DNA of 64,000 nucleotides from an uncultured Lachnospiraceae bacterium (GCA_905234245.1 CAJOGN010000029.1:1-64000); one strand, 5' to 3'. Positions 1 to 8,723 are shown, counted from the stretch's first letter. Notes: a model not told the origin generated them from the sequence alone. A program made the numbers and translations.

Positions 1-93
1 CCCGCAGATACAAGAAAGTATCTTATAGATGGATTTGAGATACTTTATTCTAAGAATAATTATGTTGATTTTAAGAAACATAGTGGCAAATAG
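1..93 (+). CDS. C-terminal end of a biotin-dependent acyl-CoA carboxyltransferase (partial)
   Basis: Reading from base 1 gives about 30 residues ending in a TAG at 91-93. The readable end includes DTRKYLIDGFEIL and closes with KKHSGK. This resembles the C-terminus of the carboxyltransferase subunit of methylmalonyl-CoA decarboxylase and propionyl-CoA carboxylase, where a DTR...I...FEML stretch is followed by KKHG. The stop codon overlaps the ribosome site of the OadG-like gene, so the two are in one operon. Such subunits normally transfer the carboxyl group from an acyl-CoA to biotin on the carrier protein encoded two genes downstream. Only the tail is visible, so the assignment rests on a short match plus gene context. 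Confidence 0.6.
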   Translation, partial: PADTRKYLIDGFEILYSKNNYVDFKKHSGK

Positions 94-103
94 GAGGAAT
101 ACG

Positions 104-868
104 GTGAAAAGAGCTATCAAATGTATATGTCTCTTGTCTCTGTGCGTATTGGCTTTTGCGCTTGCTGGATGTGGAGCCTCTAAGGATAATGAATTACTTG
201 ATAGAAAAACCCAGGCTGTTGAGAAGGATATGATGACATTCGCAGTTGACCTGGAGAAATACAGAGGCCTTAGTGATGCACAGGTTGAAGAGTATTTGAA
301 TACAATTGAATCATATAAGAGGTCTAATCAGATAACGGAAGATCAGGCTAAGGTTAATGAAGATATCATTAAGGATTGGCATGAAATTGAGGGAGATTTG
401 GGTAAATTCCAAGATTATGGCGAATTTGAATTTGATTCGGCAGGTAAGACCTATACTGCAACATTAAATCTCAAATATTCTAATAGAGATGCCAAGCTGG
501 TATATGTTATTTCTAAGAAGGATTTTACTGTAACTGGTGCTAATATAGAGATGATATATACTCTTGGAGAGAAGATGTCTAAGGCTGGTCTTAATACTGT
601 TACTGGTATTCTGATAGTATTCTTCATGCTTGTATTTATGTGTGTTGTAATATATGCATTTAATATAATTGCCTATATACAGGAGAAATACAACAGTAAG
701 AAAGAACAGACTAAGATTGAGATTACGTCTCTTGAAGGATCAGATGATTCAGAAGAAAAAGAGGTTGATGATAAAGAACTTATTGCTGTTATAGCAGCGG
801 CAATTGCAGCTTCTACTAATCAGTCAACAGATGATTTTGTTGTGAGAAGTATTAGAAGAAGGTCATAA
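104..868 (+). CDS. OadG-family small membrane subunit of a Na+-pumping decarboxylase, lipoprotein-like
   Basis: A 254-residue protein beginning at GTG 104, chosen because AGGAGG lies at 92-97 and the N-terminus then becomes a clean lipoprotein signal peptide (hydrophobic run ending LAGC near residue 23). The upstream in-frame ATG at 29 lacks a ribosome site and would overlap the preceding carboxyltransferase. A periplasmic-side middle region is followed by one membrane helix (ILIVFFMLVFMCVVIY) and a charged segment. The C-terminal ELIAVIAAAIAAS and FVVRSIRR are hallmarks of OadG/MmdD proteins. OadG anchors and stabilises the decarboxylase by joining the carboxyltransferase to the OadB pump. 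The extra N-terminal domain makes it longer than a minimal OadG of about 80-100 residues. Confidence 0.8.
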   Translation: MKRAIKCICLLSLCVLAFALAGCGASKDNELLDRKTQAVEKDMMTFAVDLEKYRGLSDAQVEEYLNTIESYKRSNQITEDQAKVNEDIIKDWHEIEGDLGKFQDYGEFEFDSAGKTYTATLNLKYSNRDAKLVYVISKKDFTVTGANIEMIYTLGEKMSKAGLNTVTGILIVFFMLVFMCVVIYAFNIIAYIQEKYNSKKEQTKIEITSLEGSDDSEEKEVDDKELIAVIAAAIAASTNQSTDDFVVRSIRRRS

Positions 869-906
869 TTAGTTAGATAAGAATAGCAATTCAAAAGGAG
901 ATGCAA

Positions 907-1260
907 ATGAAGAATTATACAATTACTGTTAATGGAACATCATATGACGTAACTGTTGAGGAAAAAGGTGGAACAAGTTCAGCACCTACTCGTTCAGCTA
1001 AAAGAGAAGAGAAGAAAGCACCTGCAGCTGTTGGAAAAGAGGGCTCTGTTAAGATTGAGGCTGGAGCTGCTGGTAAAGTATTCAAAATTGAAAAGCATAT
1101 TGGCGACAGCGTAAAAGAGGGTGAAACTGTTCTTATTCTTGAAGTTATGAAGATGGAGACACCTGTTGTTGCGCCTGTAAGCGGTGTAATTGCAACACTT
1201 GAAGTACAAGAAGGTCAGTCTATTGAGGCAAATGCACTTCTTGCAACTATGAATGAGTAA
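907..1260 (+). CDS. Biotin carboxyl carrier protein of the decarboxylase
   Basis: A 117-residue protein with a flexible Ala/Pro/Lys-rich linker (about residues 22-45) and a C-terminal biotinyl domain. The biotin acceptor is the lysine in EVMKMET, about residue 82. The start at ATG 907 is preferred over ATG 901 because the AAAGGAG at 894-900 abuts 901 and is correctly spaced for 907. The carrier shuttles CO2 as carboxybiotin from the carboxyltransferase to OadB. It is a free subunit, which fits the absence of a biotin domain on the downstream OadA. It lies between the OadG-like and OadB genes, as in methylmalonyl-CoA decarboxylase operons. Confidence 0.9.
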   Translation: MKNYTITVNGTSYDVTVEEKGGTSSAPTRSAKREEKKAPAAVGKEGSVKIEAGAAGKVFKIEKHIGDSVKEGETVLILEVMKMETPVVAPVSGVIATLEVQEGQSIEANALLATMNE

Positions 1261-1283
1261 CACCTTTTAGGGAGGAATTATTA

Positions 1284-2432
1284 ATGTCAGATATATTAGA
1301 GACCTTATCCAATCTGGTTCATCAGACGGCGTTTTTTAACCTGACAGTCGGCAATTTTATAATGATTCTGGTTGCATGTGTGTTCTTGTATCTAGCTATA
1401 AGGAGAGGATATGAGCCACTGTTGCTTGTACCAATTGCATTCGGTATGTTGCTTGTTAATATCTATCCGGATATTATTGCGGCTCCGGCAGAGACAAGTA
1501 ACGGTGTGGGTGGACTGTTGTATTACTTCTATACATTAGATGAGTGGTCGATACTACCTTCACTTATCTTCTTAGGAGTAGGAGCGATGACTGACTTTGG
1601 TCCGCTAATTGCTAATCCAATCAGTTTCTTACTTGGAGCTGCTGCGCAAATTGGTATATTTATGGCTTATTTGCTTGCTATATTGTTAGGATTTTCAGAT
1701 GAGGCTGCCGCTGCCGTATCAATTATCGGTGGTGCAGATGGTCCCACGTCAATATTCTTGGCTGGAAAACTAGGGCAGAGTTCTCTGATGGGACCTATTG
1801 CTGTGGCGGCATATTCTTATATGTCACTTGTACCTATTATTCAGCCACCAATTATGAAGCTTCTAACTAATAAGAAGGAGCGTTCAATTCATATGGCACA
1901 GCTTCGTGATGTGTCTAAGCTAGAAAGAATACTATTCCCAATAGTTGTAACTATTATTGTGTGTCTTATTCTTCCTACTACAGCTCCTCTTGTTGGTATG
2001 TTAATGCTAGGTAATCTGTTCCGTGAAAGTGGCGTTGTAAGACAGCTTACAGAGACAGCGTCTAACGCTCTTATGTATATAGTTGTTATATTACTGGGTA
2101 CTTCGGTTGGTGCTTCAACCAGTGCTGAGGCATTCCTTAACATATCTACGATTAAGATTGTAGTGCTTGGTCTTGTAGCCTTCGTATTTGGTACTGCTGG
2201 AGGCGTACTCCTTGGTAAGTTACTGTGTTGGATTACTAAGGGTAAGATTAATCCGCTTATTGGTTCAGCTGGTGTATCTGCTGTACCGATGGCTGCTCGT
2301 GTGTCTCAAAAAGTTGGTGCAGAGGAAGACCCTACGAATTTCCTTCTTATGCATGCAATGGGACCTAACGTTGCAGGTGTAATTGGAACTGCAGTTGCTG
2401 CCGGTGTATTTATGGCGATATTCGGTGTGTAA
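1284..2432 (+). CDS. oadB: Sodium-translocating decarboxylase beta subunit (carboxybiotin decarboxylase)
   Basis: A 382-residue, highly hydrophobic protein of the usual OadB length with about nine or more membrane segments. The conserved pore region IIGGADGPTSIFLAGK (about residues 147-162) contains the essential aspartate of the family. SAGVSAVPMAARVSQK near the C-terminus is another family hallmark. It decarboxylates carboxybiotin and couples this to Na+ export. The start ATG 1284 follows AGGGAGGA. It is a single subunit apparently shared by two carboxyltransferase types encoded on either side. Confidence 0.93.
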   Translation: MSDILETLSNLVHQTAFFNLTVGNFIMILVACVFLYLAIRRGYEPLLLVPIAFGMLLVNIYPDIIAAPAETSNGVGGLLYYFYTLDEWSILPSLIFLGVGAMTDFGPLIANPISFLLGAAAQIGIFMAYLLAILLGFSDEAAAAVSIIGGADGPTSIFLAGKLGQSSLMGPIAVAAYSYMSLVPIIQPPIMKLLTNKKERSIHMAQLRDVSKLERILFPIVVTIIVCLILPTTAPLVGMLMLGNLFRESGVVRQLTETASNALMYIVVILLGTSVGASTSAEAFLNISTIKIVVLGLVAFVFGTAGGVLLGKLLCWITKGKINPLIGSAGVSAVPMAARVSQKVGAEEDPTNFLLMHAMGPNVAGVIGTAVAAGVFMAIFGV

Positions 2433-2440
2433 TATGTCAT

Positions 2441-2515
2441 AAGGAGGGACCCACGAAGTGGGAGGATGCCTTGTGACAAGGCGACGTTTTCGCGAAGCGA
2501 AAATGTTGGGTTTTT
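2441..2515 (+). repeat. Three stacked GAA/TGA-loop hairpins between oadB and oadA
   Basis: Three perfect or near-perfect short hairpins lie head to tail: CCCAC/GTGGG with a GAA loop (2450-2462), GCCTTG/CAAGGC with a TGA loop (2468-2482) and GTTTTCGC/GCGAAAAT with a GAA loop (2486-2504). A TGGGT followed by five T (2506-2515) could pair instead with ACCCA at 2449-2453, giving a closed multibranch structure ending in a U-run. The third hairpin closely resembles one at 27874-27892. The element could be a dispersed palindromic repeat, an mRNA-processing site or a partial terminator that sets OadA level; the sequence alone does not decide. Confidence 0.6.
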
Positions 2516-2545
2516 AATTGATAGAGTATTAAAGGAGTAATAATT

Positions 2546-3952
2546 ATGAGTAAACCTTTAAAAATAACAGAAACAGTACTGCGAGATGCCCACCAATCTC
2601 TCATTGCAACAAGAATGCCAACAGAAGAGATGCTTCCTATTGTTGATAAGATGGACAAGATTGGCTATCACGCTGTAGAGTGCTGGGGTGGTGCGACATT
2701 TGATGCATCACTACGATTCTTGAAGGAAGATCCATGGGACAGACTTCGTAAGCTTCGTGATGGATTCAAGAATACTAAGCTTCAGATGCTTTTTAGAGGA
2801 CAGAATATCCTAGGATATAAGCCATATGCAGATGATGTTGTAGAGTATTTCGTTCAGAAGTCTATTGCTAATGGTATTGATATCATTAGAATTTTCGATT
2901 GTCTTAATGATGTTAGAAATCTCCAGACAGCTGTAGATGCTTGTAATAAGGAGAAAGGTCATGCTCAGGTTGCCTTATCATATACTCTTGGAGACGCATA
3001 TACTTTGGACTATTGGATGGATATGGCTAAGCGTGTAGAGGATATGGGTGCTGATTCACTGTGTATCAAGGATATGGCAGGACTTCTCGTACCTAAGAAG
3101 GCGGAAGAGCTTATCAAGGCACTAAAGTCTGCTACAGACATTCCTATTGACCTACATACACACTATACATCCGGCGTAGCTTCTATGACATATATGAAGG
3201 CTGTAGAGGCAGGCTGCGATATTATTGATACTGCTATAAGTCCTCTTGCCCTTGGTACTTCACAGCCGGCTACAGAAGTTATGGTTGAGGCCTTTAAGGG
3301 TACTGAATTTGATACTGGCTTAGATCAGAATAAACTAGCAGAAATTGCTGATTATTTCAGACCATACAGAGAACAATGCCTTAAGGATGGGCTTCTTAAT
3401 CCTAAGGTGCTTGGCGTTAATATTAATACACTGCGTTACCAGGTGCCAGGTGGTATGCTTTCTAACCTTCTTAGCCAGTTGACAGAGCAGGGTAAGGAAG
3501 ATAAGTTTGAAGAGGTGCTTGCAGAGGTTCCTAGGGTTCGTAAGGATTTAGGTGAACCACCACTAGTTACTCCTTCATCACAGATTGTTGGTACTCAGGC
3601 TGTATTCAATGTACTTATGGGTGAGAGATATAAGGTTGCTACTAAGGAAACTAAGGATATACTCCTTGGTAATTATGGTCAGACTGTTAAGCCATTTAAT
3701 CCAGAGGTTGTTGATAAGGTGCTTGGTGAAGACAAGAAGAATGCTATTACCTGCAGACCTGCTGATTTGTTAGAGCCTCAGCTTCATAAGATTGAAGAGG
3801 AGATGAAGGAATACAAGTGGCAGGATGAGGATGTTTTAAGCTATGCATTATTCCCTCAGGTTGCTTTGGATTTCTTTAAGTATAGAGAAGCTCAGAGAGA
3901 TAAGGTTGATTTGTCAATAGCAGATACTAAGAATAAATCATATCCTGTATAG
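2546..3952 (+). CDS. oadA: Oxaloacetate decarboxylase/pyruvate carboxylase-type carboxyltransferase (alpha subunit without biotin domain)
   Basis: A 468-residue protein containing the DRE-TIM-type carboxyltransferase barrel. ETVLRDAHQSLIATRM at the N-terminus is the family signature, and KDMAG and DLHTHYTSGVASM carry the metal-binding and CO2-transfer residues. It ends after the conserved post-barrel domain and has no C-terminal biotinyl domain, so it should use the separate carrier at 907-1260. Known relatives transfer the carboxyl group between oxaloacetate and biotin. With OadB it would act as a Na+-pumping oxaloacetate decarboxylase; pyruvate carboxylase subunit B is the alternative. Start ATG 2546 follows AAAGGAG. 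Confidence 0.88.
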   Translation: MSKPLKITETVLRDAHQSLIATRMPTEEMLPIVDKMDKIGYHAVECWGGATFDASLRFLKEDPWDRLRKLRDGFKNTKLQMLFRGQNILGYKPYADDVVEYFVQKSIANGIDIIRIFDCLNDVRNLQTAVDACNKEKGHAQVALSYTLGDAYTLDYWMDMAKRVEDMGADSLCIKDMAGLLVPKKAEELIKALKSATDIPIDLHTHYTSGVASMTYMKAVEAGCDIIDTAISPLALGTSQPATEVMVEAFKGTEFDTGLDQNKLAEIADYFRPYREQCLKDGLLNPKVLGVNINTLRYQVPGGMLSNLLSQLTEQGKEDKFEEVLAEVPRVRKDLGEPPLVTPSSQIVGTQAVFNVLMGERYKVATKETKDILLGNYGQTVKPFNPEVVDKVLGEDKKNAITCRPADLLEPQLHKIEEEMKEYKWQDEDVLSYALFPQVALDFFKYREAQRDKVDLSIADTKNKSYPV

Positions 3953-3964
3953 TTATAAATTTCT

Positions 3965-3989
3965 AGGGACGCTTTTTGCGTCCCTTTAA
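3965..3989 (+). terminator. Rho-independent terminator after oadA
   Basis: AGGGACGC (3965-3972), a TTTTT loop and GCGTCCCT (3978-3985) form a perfect 8-bp stem followed by a short T/A run. It ends the decarboxylase operon. Confidence 0.8.
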
Positions 3990-4005
3990 TTACAATTGGA
4001 GTAAA

Positions 4006-5250
4006 ATGTTGAATAAGGTTATAATAATTGGTGCTGGTGCGGCTGGACTTATGGCTGCAGTTGCTGCTATATCTAACAATTGTGAAGTTGTAATATATGA
4101 TGGTAATGAGAAGGTTGGCAAGAAGATATATATTACTGGTAAAGGTAGATGCAACCTTACTAATGCCTGTGATATAAGTGAGTATTTTGATAATATTGTA
4201 TCTAATGACAAATTCTTATACTCAGCCCTTTATAGCTTTACAAATGATGATGTGATTGCTTTCTTTAATGATAATGGCTGTCCAATTAAGGTTGAACGGG
4301 GCAACAGAGCATTTCCAAGAAGTGACAAATCATCAGATATAATTAAGACATTAGAGAGATATCTTAAGAGTAAAGGTGTTAAGATTGTCCTTAATACCAA
4401 GGTAGAGTCAATTGTAACTTCTAATGGTAAAGCATGTGGAGTTAACCTTGAAAACGGTAGGGTCGATAGCTGCGAGCGTGTAATTCTTGCAACTGGTGGA
4501 ATGTCTTATCCTGCTACTGGTTCTACGGGGGATGGATATAGATTTGCCAAAGAACTGGATATTAAGGTTACCCCTCTTAGACCGTCCTTAGTTCCACTTG
4601 AAACTAAGGAAGTCTATATTAGCAAACTGCAAGGCTTGTCTCTAAGAAATGTTGAACTTAAGATTTACCGCCATGATAAAGTGATATATAGTGATTTTGG
4701 TGAGATGCTATTTACACATTTTGGTGTTAGTGGTCCACTTGTTCTAAGCGCTAGCAGTGTGATTGGGACAGTTCTTGAAAAGGGTATTGAATTAAAAGCT
4801 ACTATTGACTTAAAAAGCGCTTTAAGCTATAAGAAGTTAGAAGATAGAATTATTAGAGATATTGATAATAACAAGAATAAAGAAATCAAATTTTTATTAA
4901 GCAGTCTGCTGCCTAATAAGATGGTGGGTTGCTTCCTAGATATGTTAAATGTTGATGAACACTTAAAGCTTAATGAATTTACCAAGGAAATGAGAGGTCG
5001 TTTGCTAGAGTTGCTTAAAGCATTCCCATTTACCATAACTAAGCTTAGAGGATTCAAAGAAGCCATAATTACGCAAGGTGGAATAGACGTAAGCGAGATT
5101 AATCCTTCAACAATGGAATCTAAGAAGGTTAAGGGATTATATTTTGCAGGAGAAGTAATTGATATTGATGCATTGACAGGTGGGTTTAATCTACAGCTTG
5201 CATTTTCAACAGGACATCTTGCAGGATTGTCTGCAAGTGACCATAATTAA
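4006..5250 (+). CDS. HI0933/YhiN-family NAD(P)/FAD-dependent flavoprotein
   Basis: A 414-residue protein starting at ATG 4006; an in-frame TTG at 3976 lies inside the terminator and is rejected. The N-terminal dinucleotide-binding motif is IIGAGAAGLMAA (about residues 7-18), followed by KKIYITGKGRCNLTN, the family signature, and LATGGMSYPATGSTGDGY. The C-terminal GLYFAGEVIDIDALTGGFNLQLAFSTGHLAG closes the FAD site. The family is a flavin-dependent oxidoreductase of the HI0933/YtfP group, whose physiological substrate is not settled. It precedes cmk by 22 bases, as often seen in Clostridia, so the two are probably cotranscribed. Confidence 0.85.
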   Translation: MLNKVIIIGAGAAGLMAAVAAISNNCEVVIYDGNEKVGKKIYITGKGRCNLTNACDISEYFDNIVSNDKFLYSALYSFTNDDVIAFFNDNGCPIKVERGNRAFPRSDKSSDIIKTLERYLKSKGVKIVLNTKVESIVTSNGKACGVNLENGRVDSCERVILATGGMSYPATGSTGDGYRFAKELDIKVTPLRPSLVPLETKEVYISKLQGLSLRNVELKIYRHDKVIYSDFGEMLFTHFGVSGPLVLSASSVIGTVLEKGIELKATIDLKSALSYKKLEDRIIRDIDNNKNKEIKFLLSSLLPNKMVGCFLDMLNVDEHLKLNEFTKEMRGRLLELLKAFPFTITKLRGFKEAIITQGGIDVSEINPSTMESKKVKGLYFAGEVIDIDALTGGFNLQLAFSTGHLAGLSASDHN

Positions 5251-5272
5251 TACGCCCTAAGGAGGATATACT

Positions 5273-5938
5273 ATGAGCATGAATATTGCCATTGATGGAC
5301 CAGCAGGAGCAGGGAAATCAACAATCGCCAAAAGAGTAGCAAAGGAAATGGGATATATCTACGTTGACACTGGAGCGATGTATAGAAGCCTTGCTCTTTA
5401 TTTTATTAGACTTGGCATTGACAAAGGTGATGAAGCAAGAATAAGCGAAGCTGTTAAGGGTGCTGATGTAACAATAAAGTATGTTAATGGAGAACAGCAG
5501 GTTCTTCTTAATGATGAGAATGTTACAGGGTTAATTAGAACTGAAGAAGTAGGTAATATGGCTTCCGCATCTAGTGTGTATTCATCAGTTAGAAGTAAGT
5601 TGCTGGATTTACAACGTAATTTAGCTGCAAGTAATGATGTAATAATGGATGGAAGAGATATTGGCACTTGCGTTCTTCCTAATGCACAGGTTAAAGTATT
5701 TCTCACAGCCTCTGTGGATACCAGAGCAGACAGAAGATACAAGGAATTAGTTGAGAAGGGTGAGAATCCTGACCTTGACAAGATTAAGAAGGATATTGAG
5801 GAGAGGGATTATAGAGATTCTCATAGAGAAAATGCTCCTCTAAGACAGGCAGATGATGCAACTCTAGTTGATTCCTCTAATATGTCAATTGAAGAAGTTG
5901 TTGATGCCATTATTAATCTGTGTAAGGATAAAATGTAG
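5273..5938 (+). CDS. cmk: Cytidylate kinase
   Basis: A 221-residue P-loop kinase of normal family length that phosphorylates CMP/dCMP with ATP. The nucleotide-binding loop is DGPAGAGKSTIAKRVA (about residues 8-23). YVDTGAMYRSLAL is the CMP-binding region and DGRDIGTCVLPNA the conserved central motif. AGGAGG at 5260-5266 sets ATG 5273, and the second ATG two codons later is less well spaced. It is followed by ispH and rpsA; the cmk-ispH-rpsA order is common in Clostridia. Confidence 0.95.
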   Translation: MSMNIAIDGPAGAGKSTIAKRVAKEMGYIYVDTGAMYRSLALYFIRLGIDKGDEARISEAVKGADVTIKYVNGEQQVLLNDENVTGLIRTEEVGNMASASSVYSSVRSKLLDLQRNLAASNDVIMDGRDIGTCVLPNAQVKVFLTASVDTRADRRYKELVEKGENPDLDKIKKDIEERDYRDSHRENAPLRQADDATLVDSSNMSIEEVVDAIINLCKDKM

Positions 5939-5946
5939 GAGAGATT

Positions 5947-6798
5947 ATGAAGGTTGAGGTAGCTAAAAGTGCTGGCTTTTGCTTTGGAGTGAAGCGTGCA
6001 GTAGATATTGTCAGAGAACAAATTGATAAGCATGGTGACTTACCAATCTATACTTATGGTCCTATAATCCACAATGAAGAGGTTGTTAAGGATTTTGAAA
6101 GCCAGGGCGTTGGTATAATAGAAGAGGGAAAGGATTTATCTAACTATAAGCCAGGAATAGTTATAATTAGATCCCATGGTGTTGCAAGATGTATTCAAAA
6201 ACAACTTGAAGAAGCAGGATTTATAGTTGTGGATGCAACCTGTCCATTTGTTAAGAAGATACACAGAACTGTTGAAAATAAATCTAATGATGGATTTCAT
6301 ATTGTAATAATTGGTAATCCTAATCATCCTGAAGTAGAAGGGATTGTTGGATGGTCAGATGGCGAAGAAGTTGATGTTATTTCAACCCTTGAAGATGCTA
6401 ATAATTTCGCCTATGATGGCAATAAGAAGATATGTATTGTAAGTCAGACTACTTTTAACTATAATAAATTTCAAGAATTTGTTGAAATCATAGAGCAAAA
6501 AGGGTATGATATAATTGCTGTGAATACAATATGTAATGCAACTTTTGAACGTCAAAAGGAGGCAAAGGAGCTTTCAGCGTTAGTTGATATGATGTTGGTT
6601 ATTGGCGGTAAGACTAGTTCAAATACACAAAAATTATATGAAATATGTAGCAAAGAGTGTGACAAGACTTACTATATTCAGACAAAGGACGATTTAGATT
6701 TGTCGGTTATTCAATCCATTGATTATGTTGGTATTACAGCAGGGGCATCAACCCCAAATAATATAATTGAGGAGGTTCAAAAACAATGTCAGAAATGA
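5947..6798 (+). CDS. ispH: 4-hydroxy-3-methylbut-2-enyl diphosphate reductase
   Basis: A 283-residue Fe-S enzyme of the last step of the non-mevalonate isoprenoid pathway, forming IPP and DMAPP from HMBPP. The three cluster cysteines are visible in AGFCFGVKRA, DATCPFVKK and NTICNAT. HNEEVV and SHG (IIRSHGVAR) carry substrate-binding histidines, and TAGASTPN is near the end. Length is typical for a stand-alone IspH. Its last 13 bases overlap the start of rpsA in another frame; in many Clostridia these two are one fused protein. Confidence 0.95.
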   Translation: MKVEVAKSAGFCFGVKRAVDIVREQIDKHGDLPIYTYGPIIHNEEVVKDFESQGVGIIEEGKDLSNYKPGIVIIRSHGVARCIQKQLEEAGFIVVDATCPFVKKIHRTVENKSNDGFHIVIIGNPNHPEVEGIVGWSDGEEVDVISTLEDANNFAYDGNKKICIVSQTTFNYNKFQEFVEIIEQKGYDIIAVNTICNATFERQKEAKELSALVDMMLVIGGKTSSNTQKLYEICSKECDKTYYIQTKDDLDLSVIQSIDYVGITAGASTPNNIIEEVQKQCQK

Positions 6799-7931
6799 GT
6801 TTTGAACAAATGTTAAATGATTCTTTTAAAACTATAAGAAATGGAGAGGTAGTCGAAGGTTCTGTTATTAGTGTAAAGCCTGACGAAATCGTGCTTAATA
6901 TCGGTTATAAGTCTGATGGAATCATCACACGTCGTGAATATACTAATGACGACAATCTGGATTTAACTACAGTTGTTAAAGAAGGTGATACCTTAGAAGC
7001 TATCGTTACTAAGGTCAACGATGGCGAGGGACAGGTGCTGTTGTCTTATAAGAGACTTGCACAGACTAAGGGCAATGAGAAGCTTGAGAAGGCTTACGAG
7101 AATCACGAGGTTATAACAGCTACCGTTACACAGATTCTTAACGGTGGACTTGGCGTATTAGTTGACGAGACCAGGGTATTTATTCCTGCAAGTCTTGTAT
7201 CTGATACATTTGTTAGAGATTTGAATCAGTACAAAGACCAGGAGATTTCATTCGTAATTACAGAATTCAATCCTCGTAAGAGAAGAATTATTGGTGATAG
7301 AAAGCAGTTGCTTGTTGCTGAGAAGTCACAGAAGATGGAAGAATTATTAGCAACTCTTAAGGTTGGAGATGTTATTGAAGGTAAGGTTAAGAACGTAACT
7401 GATTTCGGTGCATTTATTGACCTTGGTGGAGTTGACGGACTTCTTCATATATCTGAGATTTCCTGGACAAGAGTTGATAATCCTAAGAAGATATTATCAG
7501 TTGGTGATGATGTTAAGGTATTTGTTAAAGAGATTAATGGTAACAAGATAGCATTAAGCTGCAAGTTCCCAGAGGATGATCCCTGGGCTAATATTGAGAA
7601 GGATTTCCCTGTTGGCTCTGTTGTTAAGGGAACAGTTGCAAGAATGACTGATTTTGGTGCTTTTGTTCAGATAGCAGATAATATTGATGCATTGCTTCAT
7701 GTGTCTCAGATTTCTAAAGAGCATATTGCTAAGCCTTCAGATGTATTGAAGGTAGGACAGGAAATCGAAGCTAAGATCACTGATTATAAAGAAGAAGGTC
7801 ATAAGATTTCTCTTAGTATGAAAGCTTTACTAGAAGATAATGAGCCTAAGGAAGATACATCAGATGACGATGCTGATGTTGCTGATGTTGATATAGAGAA
7901 GGTTGCCAAGGAATTAGAAGAAAAAGAGTAG
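6786..7931 (+). CDS. rpsA: 30S ribosomal protein S1 / S1-domain RNA-binding protein
   Basis: A 381-residue protein with four S1 motifs, starting at about residues 14, 95, 187 and 274. The third and fourth show the classic GKVKNVTDFGAFIDLGGVDG and GTVARMTDFGAFVQI forms. The C-terminus is an acidic tail. It is shorter than the six-domain proteobacterial S1 and matches Gram-positive S1-like proteins that bind mRNA and 30S subunits. AGGAGG at 6770-6775 lies inside ispH and supports ATG 6786, giving translational coupling with ispH. Confidence 0.9.
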   Translation: MSEMSFEQMLNDSFKTIRNGEVVEGSVISVKPDEIVLNIGYKSDGIITRREYTNDDNLDLTTVVKEGDTLEAIVTKVNDGEGQVLLSYKRLAQTKGNEKLEKAYENHEVITATVTQILNGGLGVLVDETRVFIPASLVSDTFVRDLNQYKDQEISFVITEFNPRKRRIIGDRKQLLVAEKSQKMEELLATLKVGDVIEGKVKNVTDFGAFIDLGGVDGLLHISEISWTRVDNPKKILSVGDDVKVFVKEINGNKIALSCKFPEDDPWANIEKDFPVGSVVKGTVARMTDFGAFVQIADNIDALLHVSQISKEHIAKPSDVLKVGQEIEAKITDYKEEGHKISLSMKALLEDNEPKEDTSDDDADVADVDIEKVAKELEEKE

Positions 7932-7942
7932 GATTGTGATAT

Positions 7943-8716
7943 ATGGATAAGTACGAAGATTTTAAAAAAGATGTATATAATCTTACTAAGATTGATCTGA
8001 ATGCATATAAAGAACAGCAGATGAAGCGTCGAATCGATAGTCTTATCTTTAAGCATGACTGCAAAACATACAAAGATTATGTTAATGTTATAAAGAATGA
8101 TAAGGATGCATTCGAAGAATTTGTTGGCTTTTTGACAATAAATGTGTCTGAGTTCTATAGGAATCCGGAGCAGTGGGACTTGTTTGTCAAGGAATTCGCA
8201 CCTGAGCTCATTGAGAAGTTCGGCAAGAGACTTACTATATGGTCTGCTGCATGCTCTACAGGTGATGAGCCATATTCTCTTGTAATGGCCTTGTCTAAGT
8301 TCCTTGATTTATCGCAGATTAAGATTATTGCAACGGATATTGATAAGCAAATTTTAGCGCAGGCCAAGGTTGGATTATATAGCGAGAAAAGTATTGCTAA
8401 TGTGCCTGCAGAATACAAGAAGAAGTATTTTACTAAGGTTGGTCCTTCTTATCAAATAGATGAGAAGATTAAGAAATGCGTTGATTTTAGACAACATAAT
8501 CTTTTGAGAGATAAGTATATTGAGAATTGTGACCTGATTGTATGTAGAAATGTTCTTATATATTTTACTGACGAAGCGAAATTTGAGGTTTACGGTAAGT
8601 TCGCTAAGTCCTTAAAGGAAAAAGGCATTTTATTTATTGGTAATACAGAGCAGATTATTGATTATGCAACCTTAGGTTACAAGCGTAGATATTCGTTCTA
8701 TTATGAGAAGAAATAA
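7943..8716 (+). CDS. cheR: CheR-type chemoreceptor glutamate methyltransferase
   Basis: A 257-residue SAM-dependent methyltransferase. The N-terminal helical CheR_N domain (about residues 5-55) is followed by the catalytic domain with FLTINVSEFYRNPEQW, the SAM-binding IWSAACSTGDEPYSLVM and ATDIDKQIL, and CRNVLIYF near the end. It methylates glutamates of chemotaxis receptors during adaptation. It stands 11 bases after rpsA with a weak ribosome site and no other chemotaxis genes nearby, so its partners must lie elsewhere. Confidence 0.88.
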   Translation: MDKYEDFKKDVYNLTKIDLNAYKEQQMKRRIDSLIFKHDCKTYKDYVNVIKNDKDAFEEFVGFLTINVSEFYRNPEQWDLFVKEFAPELIEKFGKRLTIWSAACSTGDEPYSLVMALSKFLDLSQIKIIATDIDKQILAQAKVGLYSEKSIANVPAEYKKKYFTKVGPSYQIDEKIKKCVDFRQHNLLRDKYIENCDLIVCRNVLIYFTDEAKFEVYGKFAKSLKEKGILFIGNTEQIIDYATLGYKRRYSFYYEKK

Positions 8717-8723
8717 AAAATAT

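Noticed and set aside
1889-2143. Minus-strand open frame inside oadB, and many similar frames inside other genes
   Set aside because: These are shadows of real genes: no ribosome site, no family motifs and amino-acid composition set by the opposite strand.
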